64,000 nucleotides of DNA. Origin: Arthrobacter citreus (GTDB lineage: Bacteria; Bacillota; Bacilli; Bacillales; Bacillaceae_G). Below the pieces are notes generated by a model. That model was not told where the DNA came from, did no database searches, and saw nothing but the letters and a program-made list of their open reading frames with translations. Made by a program: the position numbers and the translations under genes. The stretch is from NCBI GenBank assembly GCA_013200995.1, contig CP053688.1, positions 1,612,001 to 1,676,000 on the forward strand, written 5' to 3'. Within the stretch, counting starts at the first letter, position 1, and every line of letters starts with the position of its first letter. Positions 56,990 to 64,000 of this stretch are shown piece by piece.

Positions 56990-58195
56990 TTAATGACCTT
57001 CAATATGATCAACATGTGATAAATGTTTCTTGTTTGCCCATACCGTTAATACTCCGATCAGAACAAATGCCCCTCCAACGTAGAATGGTACTCGAGGATT
57101 AAAGCTTTCTGCCAATTTTGGAGCAAGCCACGGTCCAACCGCACCACCAAGGAATCGAACAAAATTGTAAGCTGCTGAAGCGACGCCACGATCTACAGTT
57201 GAAACATTCATTACTGACGTGGTAATCAATGTATTGTTAGCACCTAAAAATAATCCTGCTATAACAACGGCTGTTATTAACCATAGTTCTGAATCGACCC
57301 CTATGCCCATTGAAATCAGTGTTAAAGCAAACAGAAATAACACCCAGCACATTGATTTGATTGCACCAATATACTCTTGCATTCTTGGAGCAACAAGTAC
57401 GGATGTAAAAGCTAACGCTATACCCCATCCTAAGAATACATAACCTAAACCATGCTCTTTTAACCCCATTTCTGCGAGAATAAATGGCGTAAAGGCTAAT
57501 AAAGTAAAGAAACCAATATTGTAAAGAAAAGCTGTTAAACCTAATGTAAATAATCCTCTATTTGTCAAAGCCTTCAGTGGATCTAAAATAGAAATCTTTT
57601 TATCGGACTTTGGAAGATTTGGCATTTTTATTAATAAAGCAATCAATACAATAACCATTAATACACTTACCCCATAAAAAGGACCTCGCCATGTAATAGC
57701 TCCAAGTTCTCCACCTAAAAGGGGCCCGACAGAAATACCTAGACCAATAGCTGCTTCGTATAGAATAATTGATTTTAATGGTCCTGAATTTGATAGACTG
57801 ACGATCGCAGAAAGAGCTGTTGCAATAAATAATGCATTCCCTAATCCCCAACCAACACGGAACCAAATAATCTGACTAATACTACTTGATGAACCAGATA
57901 ATGCTGAAAAGAGGATAACAAGACAAACCCCAGCAATAAGAGTCCATTTGATTCCAATTTCACTTGAGACCATACCAGTAAAAATCATCGAAATTCCCAT
58001 GATTGCATTATAACTAGTGAATAATAATGAAACCTGGCTAGGTGATGCATGCATTTGCGCACCGATAGCTGGTAGAATCGGATCAACAAGTCCTAACCCC
58101 ATAAAAGAAATAATACAAGCAAAAAACAATACCCAAATGACAAGTGGTTGTTTTTCTGATTTCACTTCACTTACTCTAGCTGCTGCTTGACTCAT
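56990..58195 (-). CDS. MFS transporter
   Basis: 401 residues, about 12 membrane helices. PILPAIGAQMHASPSQVSLL and LYEAAIGLGISVGPLLGG (motif C of drug/H+ antiporters) place it in the DHA1 drug-efflux group. AAGGAG precedes the ATG with a longer than average gap. Its composition is slightly richer in G+C than the surroundings. Operon partner is the interrupted universal stress gene, a pairing common in Bacillus and Staphylococcus. Confidence 0.9.
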   Translation of the reverse strand: MSQAAARVSEVKSEKQPLVIWVLFFACIISFMGLGLVDPILPAIGAQMHASPSQVSLLFTSYNAIMGISMIFTGMVSSEIGIKWTLIAGVCLVILFSALSGSSSSISQIIWFRVGWGLGNALFIATALSAIVSLSNSGPLKSIILYEAAIGLGISVGPLLGGELGAITWRGPFYGVSVLMVIVLIALLIKMPNLPKSDKKISILDPLKALTNRGLFTLGLTAFLYNIGFFTLLAFTPFILAEMGLKEHGLGYVFLGWGIALAFTSVLVAPRMQEYIGAIKSMCWVLFLFALTLISMGIGVDSELWLITAVVIAGLFLGANNTLITTSVMNVSTVDRGVASAAYNFVRFLGGAVGPWLAPKLAESFNPRVPFYVGGAFVLIGVLTVWANKKHLSHVDHIEGH

Positions 58196-58291
58196 AAAAT
58201 TATCGGTCTCCTTTTTAACCTATGGCTTCCATTAAAATAATTTTCAACTCGAACTTTTTCAGTAAGTGCTATAGATACTAGGATTCTTTTA

Positions 58292-59635
58292 TCATTCATC
58301 ATCAATTACTATATGTTTATTTCGTAATATGTAATATACTGGTAGTCCTATTAAAGTTAAACCAATACCCCAAAATGCTAATATTGTTTGCGTTATCAAT
58401 GTATTGACAACGATGAAAATCCCTCCAATTATTGCGATTGTTAAAACAATTGGTAAAAACGGTACTTTATACGGTCTCTTTAAATCGGGTTCTCGTTTTC
58501 GTAAAATGTACACAGCCATGAATGTTAATGTATAGAAAATCCAGATAACAAATACTAACATATCAGTAAGTAAGTCAAATCCACCTATAAACATCATAAA
58601 AATGGCAACTAATAGGATAAATAATCCGGCATTATATGGGACGCCTGTTTTGGATAGTTTTCCAAACCAACCACTAAAAGGAAGCTTATTCTCTCGTGCC
58701 ATAACATATGGAACTCTCATTCCAGTCATTGTATATCCATTTATCGTGCCAAAAACCGAAATCAAAATTCCAATTAGTACAAGCTTACCTCCAAGATTTC
58801 CAAATAATACTTTCGAAACTTCAGTTGCAGGAGTTGCTGTCCCAGCTAATTGCGCTGCAGTCAAAACAAATAAAAATGAAATATTAATCAATAAATACAC
58901 AGCCATGACGATTGCAAGTCCAAATACGATTGCTTTAGGTAAATCATTTTTAGGATTCTTCATTTCTCCTGCTATGTTTCCTACAAGAATCCATCCGTCA
59001 TATGCAAACATCGTTGCAAGTAATGCTGAACCTAAAGCTGGCAAAAAGCTGCGATCACTTCCAACTTCAATCGGAAAGAGCTGAAAGGTCACATTTCCTT
59101 CATGCATTAATCCAAATATAATCAAAATTGCCAATGGGATTAATTTGCAAAAAGTAAAGAGTGATTGAATACTACCAGCCGTTTTTGCCCCTAAAAAATT
59201 CATTAAAGTGATAAAAATTGCAGTAACTACAGCGATCATTGTTACGATAAATTTATTCGCACTTGCATTCATTCCAAAAATCGAGACTGCTTGTGTTCCA
59301 AATATGATTGATAAAGCTGCTATATTTGCTGGAAAATAGATAATCGTTTGTGCCCAGCCTAATAAGTATGCTGTCATATCTCCATATGTGTGCTTTAAAT
59401 AGGTAATCATTCCACCTGTTTTAGGAATTGCAGCAGCAAGCTCAGCTCCTGATAATCCTGCACAAATTGTAATAATACCTCCAATAATCCATGCTAATAA
59501 ACCTAAACTTGCGCTTCCAGTAGCTCCATATACGGCTGTTGCCTTAAAAAATACTCCCCCACCAATAACAGTACCAATTACGGTAGTTAAAGCTGCTATA
59601 AACCCCATTTCTCTTCTTAGTTTATTTTCTGACAT
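58292..59635 (-). CDS. APC-family amino acid permease (SteT-like)
   Basis: 447 residues, 12 helices. Helix 1 carries TVIGTVIGGGVFFKATAVYG with the unwound GxGxGxF-type substrate site of APC transporters; GIITICAGLSGAELAAAIPK and TGGMITYLKHTYGD are as in LAT-type exchangers such as B. subtilis SteT (Ser/Thr exchange). It starts 37 bases after the threonine dehydratase gene on the same strand, so threonine or serine uptake for catabolism is likely. Confidence 0.9.
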   Translation of the reverse strand: MSENKLRREMGFIAALTTVIGTVIGGGVFFKATAVYGATGSASLGLLAWIIGGIITICAGLSGAELAAAIPKTGGMITYLKHTYGDMTAYLLGWAQTIIYFPANIAALSIIFGTQAVSIFGMNASANKFIVTMIAVVTAIFITLMNFLGAKTAGSIQSLFTFCKLIPLAILIIFGLMHEGNVTFQLFPIEVGSDRSFLPALGSALLATMFAYDGWILVGNIAGEMKNPKNDLPKAIVFGLAIVMAVYLLINISFLFVLTAAQLAGTATPATEVSKVLFGNLGGKLVLIGILISVFGTINGYTMTGMRVPYVMARENKLPFSGWFGKLSKTGVPYNAGLFILLVAIFMMFIGGFDLLTDMLVFVIWIFYTLTFMAVYILRKREPDLKRPYKVPFLPIVLTIAIIGGIFIVVNTLITQTILAFWGIGLTLIGLPVYYILRNKHIVIDDE

Positions 59636-59672
59636 TTAGACCCACCCATTCTTCATACTGTTAACAATAGGA

Positions 59673-60677
59673 TTACTTTACTTCATTTCCAAAGAAATGT
59701 TCACACACGCTAGATATTCTTTCTAAGTCAACATTCCCACCTGATATGATGGCTACAACTTTTTTATCTTTTATATACTTTGCTGCTTTACCTGATAAAA
59801 TTGCTGCTGTTGCTAGAGCACCCGAACCTTCTACTACAGCTTTACCCCGTTGTAGCAAATCCTTCATAGCAACTTCTATTTCTTCTTCACTTACGAGCAC
59901 AATCTCAGTTACTAATTCCTTTACAATTTCATAGGTTAATTTTCCAGGAACTTTTACTGAACAACCGTCAGCCATAGTAGGTGCTTCAAAATGGCTAACG
60001 ATTTCACCAGCATCAATTGAAGCTTTCATTCCATGGACATTTTCTGCCTGAACACCAATAATATTGATTGAAGGATTAAACGATTTCAAAGCAATCGAAA
60101 TGCCTGATATTAAGCCCCCACCTCCAATTGGTACAATGACAGTATCAACATCCCATAAATCATCTAAAATTTCAATACCGATTGTACCTTGTCCAGCTAT
60201 TATGTATACATCATCGTATGGATGAATAAATGTTTCGCCAGTTTCTTCACGGATTTTAGCACAATAATCTTTCGCGTCATCAAACGTATCACCGTATAAA
60301 ATAATATTTGAACCGTATCCTTCTGTTGCTTCAACCTTTGCTTTTGGAGCAGTTGAAGGCATGATAATTTTACTATTTAAATGTAAAAGTCTTGATGATA
60401 GCGCGACACCTTGAGCATGATTACCAGCTGAACACGCAATGATCCCTTTATTTCTTTCCTCATCCGTCAAATGATTAATTTTATTAAATGCACCTCGAAA
60501 TTTAAAAGAACCTGTTAATTGCATATTTTCAAGTTTTAAGTAAATCTCACCATCTGTTTTTGAAGTTAAGTAGAATGATTTTACTAAAGGAGTTTTACGT
60601 ACCTTATCTTCCAGAAGTTCATATGCCTTTTTAATATCCTTAATCGTTAAAGGTAACGATATATTATCTAAATTCAT
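59673..60677 (-). CDS. tdcB: Catabolic threonine ammonia-lyase (dehydratase)
   Basis: A 334-residue fold-type II PLP enzyme converting threonine to 2-oxobutyrate and ammonia (and serine to pyruvate). Lys59 in GSFKFRGA binds PLP, GNHAQG and the GGGGL loop (185-189) hold its phosphate. The length shows no C-terminal regulatory domain, which fits the catabolic TdcB rather than biosynthetic IlvA. ATG 60677 has AGAGGATG upstream; the extra codons to 60704 are unsupported. Operon with the permease. Confidence 0.9.
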   Translation of the reverse strand: MNLDNISLPLTIKDIKKAYELLEDKVRKTPLVKSFYLTSKTDGEIYLKLENMQLTGSFKFRGAFNKINHLTDEERNKGIIACSAGNHAQGVALSSRLLHLNSKIIMPSTAPKAKVEATEGYGSNIILYGDTFDDAKDYCAKIREETGETFIHPYDDVYIIAGQGTIGIEILDDLWDVDTVIVPIGGGGLISGISIALKSFNPSINIIGVQAENVHGMKASIDAGEIVSHFEAPTMADGCSVKVPGKLTYEIVKELVTEIVLVSEEEIEVAMKDLLQRGKAVVEGSGALATAAILSGKAAKYIKDKKVVAIISGGNVDLERISSVCEHFFGNEVK

Positions 60678-60796
60678 ATTTCTAACATCCTCTTTTATCC
60701 GCATTTCAATTTATCATTAATCGATACTTGATAAAATAAGTTTGTGTAAAAGTACTTAACAAAATACTAAAAACACGGATTAGTATAAGGGTAAAA

Positions 60797-60829
60797 AAAA
60801 GAAGGAGACAATTGTCTCCTTCTTCTTAT
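60797..60829 (-). terminator. Terminator of kbl-tdh
   Basis: A perfect palindrome AAGAAGGAGACAATTGTCTC continued by CTTCTT, T run on the minus strand. Confidence 0.9.
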
Positions 60830-61791
60830 TGTGCTTGTGTTACATTTAGTTTTGAAGCTAATTTGTTTAACATATCTTCAGTCATTAAGTCTAGATCAAA
60901 CTTCGGATCAAAACCCCACTCTTGTTTTGCTGCTGAAGAGTCAATTGAATTTGGCCATGAATTAGCAATTCCTTGACGAATTGGATCAATGTCAAAATCT
61001 AAAGTAAACTCAGGGATGAATTTACAAATCGATGCTGCAATTTGAGTTGGTTCAAATGACATCGCAGAAATATTAAATGCATTACGATGTACTAATTTTG
61101 ATGAATCAGCTTCCATTAATTTAATAATGGCATCAATTGCATCTGGCATATACATCATATCCATATAGGTTCCTTCACCAATAAATGATGTATATTTCTT
61201 ATTTTTTAATGCTTCATAATAAATGTCTACAGCGTAATCCGTTGTTCCTCCACCTGGTACTGTATCATAAGAGATTAAACCAGGGAAACGAACTCCACGA
61301 GTATCTACGCCAAACTTTTCAAAGTAGTAATCACATAATAATTCTCCAGCTACTTTCGTAACTCCGTACATTGTAGTTGGACGTTGGATCGTATCTTGTG
61401 GCGTGTTATCTTTTGGAGTAGCAGGACCAAAAGCACCAATTGAACTTGGCGTAAAGAATTTTAAGCTTAATTCTCTAGCAACTTCAAGTGCATTAACTAA
61501 TCCACCCATATTTAAATCCCATGCTAAAGTAGGTTTAGCTTCAGCAACAGCGGATAATAGAGCAGCTAAATGAATGAATGTATCAACTTCATATTTTTTA
61601 GCAATCTCTAACATTTTTTCTTTATCCATTACATCTAAAATTTCAAAATGACCAGTTTCTAAAATTGGGCTTCCTTCAAGACGGCGAATATCTGTCGCAA
61701 CAACATTATCAATACCGTATTCACTTCTAAGACGCATAGTTAATTCTGAACCGATTTGTCCAAAACAACCAGTAATTAATATTTTCTTCAT
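60826..61791 (-). CDS. tdh: SDR-type L-threonine 3-dehydrogenase
   Basis: 321 residues of the extended SDR (epimerase-like) family: Rossmann GCFGQIG at 8-14, and catalytic Tyr142-x3-Lys146 ([10 protein letters not shown]). This is the short-chain form of threonine dehydrogenase known from Staphylococcus, Flavobacterium and Cupriavidus, not the zinc-dependent MDR form of E. coli and B. subtilis. Makes 2-amino-3-oxobutyrate, which Kbl (48 bases upstream, same operon) cleaves. Confidence 0.92.
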   Translation of the reverse strand: MKKILITGCFGQIGSELTMRLRSEYGIDNVVATDIRRLEGSPILETGHFEILDVMDKEKMLEIAKKYEVDTFIHLAALLSAVAEAKPTLAWDLNMGGLVNALEVARELSLKFFTPSSIGAFGPATPKDNTPQDTIQRPTTMYGVTKVAGELLCDYYFEKFGVDTRGVRFPGLISYDTVPGGGTTDYAVDIYYEALKNKKYTSFIGEGTYMDMMYMPDAIDAIIKLMEADSSKLVHRNAFNISAMSFEPTQIAASICKFIPEFTLDFDIDPIRQGIANSWPNSIDSSAAKQEWGFDPKFDLDLMTEDMLNKLASKLNVTQAQ

Positions 61792-61839
61792 TCCTTAGTC
61801 CACCTTATAGTATTAATCAATCGAATGTAATATTTTATA

Positions 61840-63033
61840 TTATTTAATAACGTTTAATTCGCGACCTACTTTTTCATAAATAGCTAAAACTTCATCTAGC
61901 ATTTCCTTAGTATGCGCTGCTGTTGGCATATTACGAATACGACCAGTTCCAAGTGGTACTGTTGGGAATACGATTGACTTCGCATAAACGCCTTCTTCGT
62001 ATAGGCGTTTAGAAAATTCTTGTGTAAGATTTTCGTCACCGATAATACATGGAGTAATTGGTGTTTCAGAGTCACCGATATTAAATCCTAATTTTGATAA
62101 TCCAGCTTTTAAGTAGTCTCCATTTTCCCAAAGCTTTTCGATTTTTTCTGGCTCTTCAGACATAATACGAATTGCTTCAATACACGCAGCAGCACTTGCT
62201 GGTGTTAATGATGTAGAGAATAAGAATGGACGTGCACGAACTTTTAACCAATCGATTAATTGTTGTGAACCTGCTACATATCCTCCAACTACACCAACTG
62301 CTTTAGAAAGTGTTCCAATTTGGAAGTCAATTTTATCAGATAATCCGAAATGCTTAACTGTTCCAGCACCTTTACCCATAACACCTGAACCATGAGCGTC
62401 ATCGATGTAAGTAATTAAGCCAAACTCTTCAGCAATTTTTACGATTTCAGGAATATTTGCTACGTCTCCATCCATTGAAAAAACGCCATCAGCTATGTAC
62501 ATAACTTTTTCATATAAGCCATTTGTTGTAGCTTCTTTTGCTTTTTCACGTAAATCATCCATATCTTGATGTTTTACACGAATTATTTTTGCACCTGAAA
62601 GTCTGCAACCATCAATGATTGAAGCATGGTTTAATTCATCAGATAAAATCGCATCTTTTTTCGTCATAACTGCAGAAATAGCACCCATATTACAATTAAA
62701 ACCAGATTGGAATGCAATAGCAGCCTCAGTATGCTTAAATTCAGCAATTGCCTTTTCAAGTTGATCGTGGATATCCATCGTTCCGTTAATTGTACGTACA
62801 GCTCCAGCACCTACACCGTATTTTTCAGTTGCTTCTATAGCAGCTTTCTTTAAACGTGGATGAGTAGCAAAACCTAAATAGTTATTTGAAGATAAATTTA
62901 TAAACTGTTTGCCACTAATTTGAATAGTAGCCTCGTTAGAACCTTCTAAAGAGTTAATCTCATTATAGAGCCCTTTCTCTTTTAACTCAGCTAACTGTGG
63001 AGTTAAAAATGCTTCTAATGTCTTACTTGACAT
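61840..63033 (-). CDS. kbl: Glycine C-acetyltransferase (Kbl)
   Basis: A 397-residue alpha-oxoamine synthase: 2-amino-3-oxobutyrate plus CoA gives glycine plus acetyl-CoA. PLP Lys244 lies in [12 protein letters not shown], with [10 protein letters not shown] and YIDDAHGSG typical of the family. 8-amino-7-oxononanoate synthase (BioF) is the nearest alternative, but the operon with tdh decides for Kbl. AAGGAGCTGG precedes the ATG. Confidence 0.94.
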   Translation of the reverse strand: MSSKTLEAFLTPQLAELKEKGLYNEINSLEGSNEATIQISGKQFINLSSNNYLGFATHPRLKKAAIEATEKYGVGAGAVRTINGTMDIHDQLEKAIAEFKHTEAAIAFQSGFNCNMGAISAVMTKKDAILSDELNHASIIDGCRLSGAKIIRVKHQDMDDLREKAKEATTNGLYEKVMYIADGVFSMDGDVANIPEIVKIAEEFGLITYIDDAHGSGVMGKGAGTVKHFGLSDKIDFQIGTLSKAVGVVGGYVAGSQQLIDWLKVRARPFLFSTSLTPASAAACIEAIRIMSEEPEKIEKLWENGDYLKAGLSKLGFNIGDSETPITPCIIGDENLTQEFSKRLYEEGVYAKSIVFPTVPLGTGRIRNMPTAAHTKEMLDEVLAIYEKVGRELNVIK

Positions 63034-63557
63034 AAATACCAGCTCCTTAATTATCTTTAATTATCATTTAAAAGGAGTAAGCCCCCAACTTTTATATTTA
63101 CTACTTATTATTAAATAAATATAAAAAATTATCGTTTTATTATTTTCCATTTTTGTGAGTTTAAAGAAATATGTATAGTTCACAAATCGTTAATTTGAGG
63201 CTTTCCGAATACAATTATAAATCGGTTACAAAGCATTAGGAATACTTTTATACAAAATTTATTTGAAAAAGGTTGAATTTAAATTATTATAAAAATTCAT
63301 ATAATTCCAATATTAAAAGTTTTGTTTTTTTAGTAAAACATATAAGGAGATTTAAGAACATTACCAAAAAGAAAAAAGACCACATTTTGTGGCCTAAAGG
63401 TATTGAAAAATAAGCTTATCAATTAATAATCAATTTTTCGTAAAGGGAGTATTATAATATTGATTTCCATTACAAGACTCTTAGACTACAATGTTGACTA
63501 ATAGTTAAATTTACTTTTTTACAATACTAAAAATAATTAAATTTCTTATGGCTCAAA
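63034..63557. other. Region upstream of kbl
   Basis: Apart from the terminator at 63368-63395 I saw no gene. No convincing promoter hexamers, T-box or riboswitch core could be read. Confidence 0.4.
63368..63395 (-). terminator. Terminator downstream of the edge MFS gene
   Basis: GGCCACA/TGTGGTC stem, then six T on the minus strand. Confidence 0.75.
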
Positions 63558-64000
63558 CTAAGCTCTTATTTGTTTTCCAACACTTTGTCTAGCTTTCTTT
63601 TCAGTCATTAAGTATTGTGATAATACAAATGTTATGATTAAAGAAATAATAACAGGAATTGAGCCCATCCAAGTAATTGAACTGATGGACAATTGACTAA
63701 CTGCAAGTCCGCCGATAGCAGCACCAAAAGCAAAGCCTAATTGCATCATTGATTGGTTTAATCCTAATAAAACATCGGATGATTTTGGTGAAATCGTAGC
63801 TAAGTTGAATTGTTGTGTTGCTCCTGATGACCAACCAGCAAATGACCATAATGTAAGAATAATGATTACAGTATTAATTGAACTAGTTATAAAAGTTAAT
63901 AAAATGATTGATAAAATATTAAGAACAAGTCCTCGTTTTAAAGTAAGTGTAATCCCCCACTTGTCTGCACTAAATCCGCCGAACTTAGATCCAATTAAAC
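63558..64000 (-). CDS. MFS transporter, C-terminal part, cut by window edge
   Basis: 147 codons to the stop at 63558; the gene continues past 64000. Four helices are visible, with GWSSGATQQFNLATISPKSS and LGFAFGAAIGGLAVSQLSIS, as in the last helices of DHA1-type (AraJ-like) efflux pumps. An internal ATG at 63749 is not the start, since the open frame runs through it without interruption. Confidence 0.8.
   Translation of the reverse strand, partial: LIGSKFGGFSADKWGITLTLKRGLVLNILSIILLTFITSSINTVIIILTLWSFAGWSSGATQQFNLATISPKSSDVLLGLNQSMMQLGFAFGAAIGGLAVSQLSISSITWMGSIPVIISLIITFVLSQYLMTEKKARQSVGKQIRA

Noticed and set aside
63034-63365. T-box or riboswitch upstream of kbl
   Set aside because: No T-box sequence, specifier stem or terminator/antiterminator pair could be read.

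Overview
The window reads as chromosome of a low-G+C, endospore-forming member of the Bacillaceae. Support comes from the AT-rich sequence, strong AGGAGG-type ribosome binding sites, many TTG/GTG starts, and the genes spoVK, hfq, miaA, hflX, paiB, an intracellular subtilisin and a BclA-like collagen protein. The genus is an inference; the gene content recalls the Bacillus cereus group and its relatives. No rRNA, tRNA, CRISPR array or intact transposon was seen.

Layout. 0-9 kb: single metabolic and hydrolytic genes (RraA-like, nitronate monooxygenase-like, intracellular subtilisin, isochorismatase-like, alpha/beta hydrolase, cold-shock protein, Nudix, a gluzincin-type metalloprotease) and small proteins. 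9.4-10.6 kb: collagen-like spore-surface protein. 11-19 kb: P1-family peptidase, a decayed VOC gene, RpiR regulator divergent from a GH1 6-phospho-beta-glucosidase, HtpX. 19-25 kb: L,D-transpeptidase, SMI1/KNR4 and GNAT pair, gene remnants, and a higher-GC gene for an M48-like protein without its zinc motif. 25-31 kb: glycosyltransferase, AlkD-like protein, three exported unknowns, MATE pump. 31-37 kb: MarR regulator for the MATE gene, a GC-rich lipoprotein island, yoaS-yozG-yoaT, and PadR with two half-size permeases behind three phased operators. 37-41 kb: decayed SUKH region, lipoprotein, MFS pump, YjdM. 41-51 kb: conserved core with ynbB-hflX, TRIC-type channel, NADAR, CorA, spoVK, a tyrosine-recombinase homologue lacking several catalytic residues, paiB, hfq-miaA. 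51-54 kb: a DHODH-like barrel fused to a duplicated membrane module, and a protein of three Sm-like repeats. 54-58 kb: ArsB-like pump and MFS pump with a nonsense-interrupted universal stress gene. 58-63 kb: threonine catabolism (Ser/Thr permease, threonine dehydratase, SDR-type threonine dehydrogenase, Kbl). The right edge cuts an MFS gene.

The threonine genes form two operons that offer two routes: dehydratase to 2-oxobutyrate, and Tdh-Kbl to glycine plus acetyl-CoA. Two regulator/transporter units (MarR-MATE, PadR-permease) carry readable promoters and palindromic operators. The least explained items are the DHODH-like membrane fusion, the M48 pseudo-protease, the altered recombinase next to spoVK, and the foreign-composition islands at 24.2-25.2 and 32.5-33.3 kb.
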